From Rhizobium croatiense (GTDB lineage Bacteria > Pseudomonadota > Alphaproteobacteria > Rhizobiales > Rhizobiaceae): 64,000 bases of DNA. The stretch lies in NCBI RefSeq assembly GCF_019793465.1, contig NZ_JAILYJ010000019.1, forward strand, positions 1 through 64,000. The letters are read 5' to 3'. The notes beneath the pieces were generated by a model. That model was given only the letters and a program-made list of their open reading frames with translations. It made no database searches and had not been told where the DNA came from. A program made the translations under genes and the position numbers. Of this stretch, positions 15,796-22,708 are shown in pieces. How positions within the stretch are numbered: the first letter of the stretch is position 1; every line of letters starts with the position of its first letter.

Positions 15796-16992
15796 ATGAC
15801 GAAACGAGCTGTGTTGTTGTTCGGGGCAGGAGCCTCGGTGGAGTATAAGGCACCGTCCACGGCGGCGATCACTGCCAAAATAGAACGGCGGGTGATGGCT
15901 GACGATTGGATGAAGGCATGCGGTGGAGACACAGCGTACCAGGCTATTAAGAACCGCCTCCAAAGCTACCTGCAGCGGCCGGACGATGTGAATTTTGAGC
16001 AGATCTACCACTGTGCGCATGAACTGAGCTATTCGTTCCCCCATACCGAAGGCGCGATGAACGAGTTTCGCCCGCTCCTTCCGGCGTTCACTACGCTGAC
16101 GGAGCCATTGGATGCCCGGGCTCTTCGGGCGCTGTGCGGAAAAATCACCGACGTCATCTACAGCCAGTTCTCGGCCGCCTGCGATGGCAACCCTCTCTCC
16201 TTGGCGCCTCTCTCCGCATTCATTGAGAAGATTCGTCGGACCCATATTACGCGGATCTACACGACCAACTACGACGACTTCATCCTTCAGGCGGCGCCAG
16301 ATCTCTACACGGGCTTCGCCAATGTAGCGGCCGCCGGTCCGCAGCAATTTGAATTGCGGAAGTTCTGGGAACGAAGCGATGACGCGAGTGTCTTCTATCT
16401 GCATGGTTCGGTCCACCTCGGGTTCCCGCATCCGATGCCTCAGGGAAGTGAGATCGGTGACCTCTACTGGTTCCATGCGCGCGACGAGGCGCGCAAGCAC
16501 GCGCGTTTCGACGGCAGCGACGTGTCACGGATGGATGGAACGCAGATCATGCGGGCCTCGGTCGTAACGGGGCTGGACAAGCTTTCGCGACTGCAACAGC
16601 GCCCGATGTCCCACTATTACGCGGGACTGGCTGCCGATCTCATGCGCGCGGATATCATCTACGTGATCGGCTCCGGTCTCACAGATCTTCACCTGAATAG
16701 CTGGCTGCACGAAGCCCGTTCGCTCAGCCCGGCCGTTCCGCTGCTGTTCGTCGACTACTGGAACGGCCACTTCCTAGAGGCGACAGCGTTTGATGCCCAC
16801 CGCAAGGAAATTCTCCTGTTCCATGAGCTCCGCGTTCATGCGAAGGGACCATATGGCGGGGTGCGGGTTGGTGAGCACTGGACACTGTCCCCGGATGGGA
16901 TGTCGGCTATCTGGGACAACGGGTTTCAAAGCTTCCTGGCGGCGCAGGATGAACTTGACGACGTTCTGATCCGCCTGAAATGTAAGACTTAG
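15796..16992 (+). CDS. SIR2-domain defence protein
   Basis: This 398-residue protein carries a SIR2-like NAD-binding domain. It shows GAGASV near residue 12 (nucleotide-binding loop), TTNYDD near residue 156, and YLHGSVH near residue 197 with the family His. A late VIGSGLTD loop is also present. SIR2 domains in defence proteins commonly hydrolyse NAD+ to abort phage infection. The gene stands alone, 101 bases after Cap5 and 66 bases before the phosphoribosyltransferase gene. It may be an independent system or a second effector co-transcribed with CBASS. No SAVED or STALD sensor is obvious. AGAGAGAAG precedes the ATG. Confidence 0.83.
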   Translation: MTKRAVLLFGAGASVEYKAPSTAAITAKIERRVMADDWMKACGGDTAYQAIKNRLQSYLQRPDDVNFEQIYHCAHELSYSFPHTEGAMNEFRPLLPAFTTLTEPLDARALRALCGKITDVIYSQFSAACDGNPLSLAPLSAFIEKIRRTHITRIYTTNYDDFILQAAPDLYTGFANVAAAGPQQFELRKFWERSDDASVFYLHGSVHLGFPHPMPQGSEIGDLYWFHARDEARKHARFDGSDVSRMDGTQIMRASVVTGLDKLSRLQQRPMSHYYAGLAADLMRADIIYVIGSGLTDLHLNSWLHEARSLSPAVPLLFVDYWNGHFLEATAFDAHRKEILLFHELRVHAKGPYGGVRVGEHWTLSPDGMSAIWDNGFQSFLAAQDELDDVLIRLKCKT

Positions 16993-17015
16993 ATCCAGAA
17001 CGGTCGGTTGCTGTC

Positions 17016-17031
17016 ATACAAAATTTTGTAT
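17016..17031. promoter_or_regulatory. Perfect 16-base palindrome overlapping a promoter
   Basis: ATACAAAATTTTGTAT is a perfect palindrome 27 bases before the phosphoribosyltransferase start. A TTGCTG (17008-17013) and TATATG (17029-17034) pair could be the promoter, so the palindrome would cover its spacer and -10. It is the obvious candidate operator for the HTH carried by the downstream SLOG protein. Confidence 0.55.
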
Positions 17032-17057
17032 ATGGTCGCCGCAACTAATCAACGGTC

Positions 17058-17660
17058 ATGAGGACCCCAGTGCAAGTACAACTCCGGCAGTTAAAGGGCT
17101 CGTGGACGCTTGGTTACGCGTTGCACAAGCACACGCTTTCGAGCGTGTATGTCGGAGATGACCAGTATGGCCATCCTCAATTCGATACCACCAGATCCGA
17201 GCCGGGCGACGCGCTCTTCAAGCTCAAATACCGTGGCGATTGGGGACAAGCGCCCCTAATCGCCGAGCAAATTCGCGTTTCTTTGCTTCCGCTTTTTCCG
17301 GCGATTGGTCTGATCGTTCCGGTTCCCGCTTCCACCATGCGACAGCGGCAACCGGTAGAGGAGATAGCAACGGACCTAGGCAAGGCGGCGAACATTCCGG
17401 TCTTCAAGACCATTGTTGTGAAAGCCGCTGCCCCGGAAGGCGCTGCTCAGCTGAAAAATCTCAATACGCGCGAAGAGAAAGATGCGGCACTCGCCGGACG
17501 GTTTTCGATTCATCCGGCCATCACCAACCAAGGCAAGTGGAACGCCCTGGTCGTTGATGATCTGTTTGACACCGGTGCCAGCATGGACGCCGTGTGCAAG
17601 ATCCTGAAGACTTATGATAAAATCAGCAACGTCTATGCTGCGGCTGTCACCTGGAAGTAA
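17058..17660 (+). CDS. Phosphoribosyltransferase-domain protein, ShosT-like candidate toxin
   Basis: This 200-residue protein has a type I phosphoribosyltransferase domain. The PRPP-binding loop VVDDLFDTGAS is at residues 165-175 and a ComF-like GLIVPVPAST segment precedes it. The next gene encodes a SLOG-fold protein with an HTH. This pairing matches ShosTA, where a PRTase-fold toxin is neutralised by a DprA/SLOG-fold partner and acts in phage defence. Domain assignment is firm; the toxin role is inferred from the pairing. A ribosome binding site before ATG 17058 is weak. A perfect palindrome lies in the promoter. Alternatively it could be a salvage-type PRTase, but the setting argues against this. 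Confidence 0.75.
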   Translation: MRTPVQVQLRQLKGSWTLGYALHKHTLSSVYVGDDQYGHPQFDTTRSEPGDALFKLKYRGDWGQAPLIAEQIRVSLLPLFPAIGLIVPVPASTMRQRQPVEEIATDLGKAANIPVFKTIVVKAAAPEGAAQLKNLNTREEKDAALAGRFSIHPAITNQGKWNALVVDDLFDTGASMDAVCKILKTYDKISNVYAAAVTWK

Positions 17661-17664
17661 TGCC

Positions 17665-18504
17665 ATGACCACTGTTTTCATTGCCGGATCCATCGCCATC
17701 AGCAAGCTTCACCATCTGGTCAAGGAGCGGATCCAGAAGATAATCGATGGTCGTCTCGATGTTGTGGTTGGCGACGCGGACGGCGCCGACACATCCATTC
17801 AGCAGTGCCTCACCGAGCTTGGGGCCGCGAGCGTGACGGTCTATTGTAGTGGCGATCGGCCTCGCAACAACATCGGACGCTGGCCCGTCAAGAACATATA
17901 CCCGAAGGCAGCGCCCGGCAGCAGAGCATTCTACACCGCAAAGGACGTTGAGATGTCGCGCGCAAGCGACTATGGGCTGATGATCTGGGACTGCAAAAGT
18001 ACCGGCACCCTGAGCAATGTTATCGAACTGATAAATCAGCAGAAAAAGTCCGTTGTATTCGTAAACAAACGACAGGAATTCGTGACAGTTTCTGACGGGC
18101 GAAGCCTGGAGACACTTCTATCGTTTATGTCGGATCACGCGCGAATGAAAGCCGATGAGAAAATCGGTCTGAATTCCAAGATATCGTCCCTCGCCCAAAG
18201 CGCATTCTTGCTGGATGACGATCAGAACCGGAAACCTTCCGTTACGCCGGAAGCCACACCGGATGCAGGACACGACGACCAACAAGCAGCAAATATGAAG
18301 TTGCGCATGGCGTTGATCCAGGCGATTGAGGCGCACGTGAAGGCGCAAGGCTGGACCCAGGCAGAGGCCGCTCGCATGTTGGGTGTCACTCAGCCCCGCA
18401 TGTCGGATCTGATCCGTCACAAGGCCAGTGTCTTTGGTCTGGATTCGCTCGTCAACATGGTGGAGGCGGCCGGTCTGCAGATCGAGGTGCGTGTGGCGGC
18501 GTAG
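17665..18504 (+). CDS. SLOG-domain / XRE-HTH fusion, ShosA-like candidate antitoxin
   Basis: This protein of 279 residues starts 4 bases after the PRTase stop. Residues 1-130 form a Rossmann-like SLOG fold with the G36-D-A-D-G-A-D42 nucleotide-binding signature. A Ser/Pro/Asp-rich linker covers about 185-220. Residues about 225-279 are a HigA/HTH_37-type helix-turn-helix (GWTQAEAARMLGVTQPRMSD). ShosA antitoxins are DprA/SLOG proteins; here the DNA-binding function seems fused on, so one polypeptide could both neutralise the PRTase and repress the operon at the 17016 palindrome. The long frame from 17614 is rejected because ATG 17665 fits the operon spacing. Confidence 0.75.
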   Translation: MTTVFIAGSIAISKLHHLVKERIQKIIDGRLDVVVGDADGADTSIQQCLTELGAASVTVYCSGDRPRNNIGRWPVKNIYPKAAPGSRAFYTAKDVEMSRASDYGLMIWDCKSTGTLSNVIELINQQKKSVVFVNKRQEFVTVSDGRSLETLLSFMSDHARMKADEKIGLNSKISSLAQSAFLLDDDQNRKPSVTPEATPDAGHDDQQAANMKLRMALIQAIEAHVKAQGWTQAEAARMLGVTQPRMSDLIRHKASVFGLDSLVNMVEAAGLQIEVRVAA

Positions 18505-18664
18505 CAAAACATCGTGCTGGAAGCTGCTGGGCTAGCGGCGCCTCTCTCCTCTTTGAGGGGAAGGTTTGGAGTTCGGTCAGGCCTTCCGCAACTCCTGTGT
18601 CGATCACGCGTACGGTAGGCTATTAGTCCCATGGAATCAGCGCCCATGGGCAACCGCTCGTTCC

Positions 18665-18763
18665 GCCCGGATGATCGCCAAGACGCTTGAGATGAAGCCG
18701 CAGTCGGCGCTCCGGATCGTCGGCGAGTTCGGTCTGCGCGGAGGTTTCCGGGGGATTATATAG
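18665..18763 (+). pseudogene. Remnant of a DUF1612 protein C-terminal HTH
   Basis: The translated fragment RMIAKTLEMKPQSALRIVGE aligns with MIAKALKVTPRGALRLVEEM at the end of the intact DUF1612 gene (9716-10846). It then ends at a stop after GLRGGFRGII. Upstream sequence is not recognisably homologous. The fragment is diverged at DNA level, so it is an old paralogue relic rather than a fresh duplication. The surrounding 18505-18941 region holds no gene. A CCTC-TTT-GAGG stem near 18546-18556 follows the SLOG gene. Confidence 0.55.
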
Positions 18764-18941
18764 TTGGACAATGGCGTCCCGCGACGCCGAAAAGAAAGTT
18801 GCCTGCGCTATCGACAGAATTGGGTGCAGCAAAGTGCGAAAACCATACCTTAAAGCGAGGCAAAAGCGATCACTATGTAACGGCAAGCATTTGACTTTAT
18901 TATGCCGCGGCCGCGCTTGGGCAAATCGGTAACGCCACGAT

Positions 18942-21900
18942 TTACCCAGAAACCGCAACCAGGGGCAGGACTCCGTCGGCCGGACGATAGTTCCACTCTA
19001 CTCCTTCTTGCCCCAAGCCTTGCAAACTCAAGATGCCACAAGGCAGGTTTCGGGACGCGACCTTTCGGCGCAGAAATTCGGCTTGAGCGCGATCATGCGT
19101 GGAAAGAAAGACTTGGTATCCACGATCAGCTACAAGATTGCAGATGAAATCCGCGAAGGCGGCAGCATGAATTGCGTCATTGTGCTGCAGCGGATCGTCG
19201 AGAACCAAGCCACGCCAGCGCGACCAGGGGTATGTCAGGCTGGCAGCGCACAACATGCTGACCGAAAGCGCCGCCATCTGTCCTTCGCTATGCACCAGCA
19301 CGGGATCGATCTGCCCGACTTCGGCCGGAACCTCCCCATCCTTTGTGGCGCTTTGTTCGACACGGCGATTTCGGACATGCTGGTCGATGCCGACCCTTGG
19401 ATCGCAAAGAATTGCCCGGCTTACCGATTTCATGAGATTGGCAAGCGGCTTCATATAATTTGCGTTGAATTCGGCGACCTCGTCGAGAATCTCCGAACTC
19501 GCGACTTGAGCGATGTCTTTCGCTTCCTGTGTAGCGTCCGCAAGCCGCGATTTTGTATCGATCGCCGCCTGTACCTCGGCGCGAAGCTGTGGTCGGTCGC
19601 TATTTGGCGCCCCGCTGACCGCTGCCCGGAGGTTTTCCAGAGCTATAATGTGATTTTCGACAAGGCTTTTCGCCGTTCTTCCGTCGCGCAACCGTTTCAG
19701 AAGATCTTCTGCTTCACTCACTTTCGCCCGCGTCGCCGTGGAGCTTATCGTCAGGGACTTCAATCGGTCGGCGTCAGGTTCGTCGGAGCCGTCGAAATTC
19801 AACCTGCGCCACGCTTCGATCGCTTCGCTTTTCCGTTGGGACGCTGCATTAATCAAAGCGGCGCCTTGCTGTTTGCGAACGGTCGCCGCAGTCGCCGAAA
19901 CGTCCAGAGAAGCAAGGTCCTGCTCAACGGCCTCGCGGTCCGATGACGCTTGCTCGCTCGCCGCTTCCTTGGCCAAAAAAGCCGTTTCCGCGAGACCCAA
20001 TGCGTCCAAAAGCTGATCTCCACGTAGTGAGCCTGCACCGAAAGCCTGATCATATTGAGCGACGGACGTAGAGATTGTCTCAAGCGCCTTCGCCGCAATA
20101 TCCTGCTCATGGGTGGCTGTCGTAAGCTCGGCTTGCGCTTGATCGCGGCGCCGAACAGCGGCCGAGTGGGCTCCTCCTGACGCAAACAGGGTCCCGGATA
20201 GTTTGTTTCGCCAATACCACTTACGCTGCCTCAGCCACGCAATATCCGCGGCGCTTTTCGCAAGCTGGTCATGACGGCGCTTTGCCGTGACGGTGTCGCC
20301 GGTCAAACCTGCGCCAAACACCCTGGCCTCGAGGTCAATGTTTGCCTGCTCCTCCAAACGACGCTCGTCGTGCAGATCATTGCGCCGCAGCTCGAGCGCG
20401 CGAAGTTCGCCCAGCTTATCCTTCGCCAAATCCCGTTGCCGCGTCAGACCGATCACCTGCGATTCCTGCGCAAGCACGAGCGGTGCCAGCCGTTCAGCGG
20501 CCCCAGCCGCGCGGCGCTTCAGTTCTCCTTCGATGTCGAAGTGGGTGGCGCAAACAGGGCAATCACAGGACTCGTGCGTCAAATTTGCCGCCACGCTCGC
20601 AACAGCGCTCGACATCGCAGTTACAGTCGTTCTGAGTTCGGCGAGAATCTTCTCTTGCCCTTCGACAAGCTCATCGAATGATGTCAACTCGCCATTGGCC
20701 CGCGCGATATCGTCATTGAGATTCGGGCTAGAAGCGTCCAGCGCTTCGATAGACGACCGTAGCTCGGCAATCCTCGCATCCCGTGTCATCCAAGCGAGAA
20801 CGTACTCCCGCTCGGATTGCGCAAGTTTGACACGCTCGTCCAGCCGGCCGACATCACCCTCGATGCGGCGCACAATCTGCAGGCGGCGTTCAAGCGACGA
20901 TAGTTCCCTTGCCTCGCCCTCTAACTTGGAGCGAGCATTTACAACGTCGGCGTCAGCCGTCTCCTTTCTCTGAGCAAGCAGAACGGCAGACTGGAGTGCG
21001 TCCTTCAAACCTTTCAGACGGTCACGCAGGTCTCGGGCATTCTTCGCAGCCAGCCGGCTCGCATTTTCGCCGTCACTTGCCTCGGAAAGCGCTGCCTCAA
21101 GGTCTTGGCGCTTCGCCGCAAGGGAGGTAATATGAGCGTCGATAGCTGCGGCGGCCCCCTCCAATTCCGAACATTGGCGGGACGCGTCCTCCCAGGCAGC
21201 GAGCGCCTCGTTTCCGGATGTAATGTTGGTCGCCAAGATTCGAGTTTCATCGCGTAGCGCGTTCAGTCGGGCTTCGAGGCTTCCGATCGTCCCGTCAGCG
21301 AAAGCAGAGATCAGCGACGCCGGTCCAGTTCCAGCAGCTTCCTCCAACAACTGGGAGATTGCCTGTGCGAGTTGCGTTGATGCCTCGTCATTGAGGGCGC
21401 CGACGCTCGTGAGACCGGACCACAGGCTTGCCTCCGTATTGAGGAGGTTGCGAAGAGCGGACACCTCTTTGTTGAGTTCGTCGATGCGGTCGGAAAATGC
21501 ACGGCTGGCTTTAGTATTTCCCTTTCCGTGCAGCGCCTTGGCGATCTCTTCGACCTGTTTGCTTTGAGCGGCCTCCTTTAGGATATCAAAGCGTTCCCCA
21601 GGTTCTCGATTGGTCAAACGCGACTTCGTCGATTGTCCGAGAAAGTGTGTCAGCAGCAAATAGCTCGACAGTTCGGAAATGTTGCGATCCCAACCCTCGT
21701 CCCGCAGGAACTCCGCGATATCCGGGATCGTGCCGGCAACGGTAGACTTTGTTGCTCTCGAAGATGACAAAGTGCGCGAGAGGCTATTGCCGCCCGAGAA
21801 CTCTAACCTGACGCTGGTCGGACCTGGAGCGCCCACGCGCCAGCGGCACAAGTAGCTGCCGACTTTCTTAACCCCGTCCGCGTCCCGGAAATGGTCGATC

Positions 21901-22064
21901 TTGTCGGTCAGCGCCCATTCGAGGCCATCGAACATCGACGACTTTCCGATACCATTGCTGCCGTGAACGACGAGCACGCCAGGTCCGTCCGGAAGACCGA
22001 TGTCCAGGCTCTTGAAAGTCCGGTACTGTTCAAGCCGAATGCGATTGAGATAAACGCTGCTCAT
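18942..22064 (-). CDS. SMC/Rad50-like ATPase with zinc hook (ABC-3C ATPase component)
   Basis: This 1040-residue ABC ATPase has the Rad50/SbcC architecture. Walker A HGSNGIGKSS is near residues 35-44, followed by a long coiled coil. A zinc-hook CPVC in SCDCPVCATHFD lies near residue 500. A second coiled coil leads to a C-terminal lobe with an EGQMAALS signature-like motif, the Walker B LVLDDPLQH and a late STHDRAQAEF His switch. It is the third gene of an operon with four-base ATGA overlaps at both junctions (22705-22708 and 22061-22064). This ATPase / small middle protein / variable effector order is that of the ABC three-component conflict systems, thought to sense invasive DNA and switch on the effector. 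Family is confident; system type is inferred. Confidence 0.85.
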   Translation of the reverse strand: MSSVYLNRIRLEQYRTFKSLDIGLPDGPGVLVVHGSNGIGKSSMFDGLEWALTDKIDHFRDADGVKKVGSYLCRWRVGAPGPTSVRLEFSGGNSLSRTLSSSRATKSTVAGTIPDIAEFLRDEGWDRNISELSSYLLLTHFLGQSTKSRLTNREPGERFDILKEAAQSKQVEEIAKALHGKGNTKASRAFSDRIDELNKEVSALRNLLNTEASLWSGLTSVGALNDEASTQLAQAISQLLEEAAGTGPASLISAFADGTIGSLEARLNALRDETRILATNITSGNEALAAWEDASRQCSELEGAAAAIDAHITSLAAKRQDLEAALSEASDGENASRLAAKNARDLRDRLKGLKDALQSAVLLAQRKETADADVVNARSKLEGEARELSSLERRLQIVRRIEGDVGRLDERVKLAQSEREYVLAWMTRDARIAELRSSIEALDASSPNLNDDIARANGELTSFDELVEGQEKILAELRTTVTAMSSAVASVAANLTHESCDCPVCATHFDIEGELKRRAAGAAERLAPLVLAQESQVIGLTRQRDLAKDKLGELRALELRRNDLHDERRLEEQANIDLEARVFGAGLTGDTVTAKRRHDQLAKSAADIAWLRQRKWYWRNKLSGTLFASGGAHSAAVRRRDQAQAELTTATHEQDIAAKALETISTSVAQYDQAFGAGSLRGDQLLDALGLAETAFLAKEAASEQASSDREAVEQDLASLDVSATAATVRKQQGAALINAASQRKSEAIEAWRRLNFDGSDEPDADRLKSLTISSTATRAKVSEAEDLLKRLRDGRTAKSLVENHIIALENLRAAVSGAPNSDRPQLRAEVQAAIDTKSRLADATQEAKDIAQVASSEILDEVAEFNANYMKPLANLMKSVSRAILCDPRVGIDQHVRNRRVEQSATKDGEVPAEVGQIDPVLVHSEGQMAALSVSMLCAASLTYPWSRWRGLVLDDPLQHNDAIHAAAFADFICNLVADRGYQVFLSTHDRAQAEFLRRKVASRNLPCGILSLQGLGQEGVEWNYRPADGVLPLVAVSG

Positions 22065-22708
22065 TTGGACGCCTCTCTGGCTTGAACGAGCTCGGTAACT
22101 AGGCTTTTGGCGTCATCCTTCAGCTGGTCCGCCTTGATCACCCATTGCTGAGCGACCTTCTTTTCCAGCCCATGCTTTTCGAGAATGCGCTCTGCCAGCT
22201 CGTAGGTTTCATCAAGGGGGGCGTCACTGACAGAGCCTACATTCGCCCATGGCATTGCCAAGAAAGTCCTGGCGAGGAAGGTGTTGAAGGACCCCTGCAC
22301 ATCAGTCTTTTTCGGGATCCAAACGACCTTCCTGCAGACAGTCTCATCCCGTTCTAGAAGATCGACCAGTCGCTTCCAGTCGCCTGATGGCGTCGGCGAT
22401 GTCGCACAGAGGAACAGATGAGCGTTGATAACCTCGCGTTCCAACATGAATGAGCGAGCCACGACCATCTGTGCATGGAGTTTCTTCAGCGCCAGTTTTA
22501 CTTGATCGGGCGAGTCGAGCGCTATCGGGGCAATGACAACAGGATAATCTCCGAGCCGAAGTCCGAATAGACCGTCGAGCCGCTCGACATTAGGCTGGGC
22601 TGGGCGGCTCCGGAAGTTCGGTGAGGTGAAATCGGCAACCTCGTCGGCTCGCCAGTGAAGCGTTTGGGCAGCGTCAACCAGGAGTGATTTTAGAATCTCA
22701 GGTGTCAT
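22061..22708 (-). CDS. ABC-3C-like middle component
   Basis: This 215-residue protein is encoded between the SMC-like ATPase and the large Rossmann-fold protein, overlapping each by four bases. It has no catalytic signature that I recognise. It appears to be an alpha/beta protein with a WKRLVDLLERDETVCRKVVWIPKK core, similar in size and position to the middle components of ABC-3C systems, which bridge ATPase and effector. The tight coupling shows the three products are made together, probably in fixed ratio. The assignment is from size and context, not from a motif. Confidence 0.65.
   Translation of the reverse strand: MTPEILKSLLVDAAQTLHWRADEVADFTSPNFRSRPAQPNVERLDGLFGLRLGDYPVVIAPIALDSPDQVKLALKKLHAQMVVARSFMLEREVINAHLFLCATSPTPSGDWKRLVDLLERDETVCRKVVWIPKKTDVQGSFNTFLARTFLAMPWANVGSVSDAPLDETYELAERILEKHGLEKKVAQQWVIKADQLKDDAKSLVTELVQAREASK

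Noticed and set aside
15748..16500. 250-codon frame antisense to the SIR2 gene
   Set aside because: Shadow of a gene with clear GAGAS, TTNYDD and LHGS motifs.
18665..18763. Direct-repeat attachment site formed with the end of the gene at 9716-10846
   Set aside because: Similarity is at protein level and the DNA is too diverged for a recent attL/attR pair.
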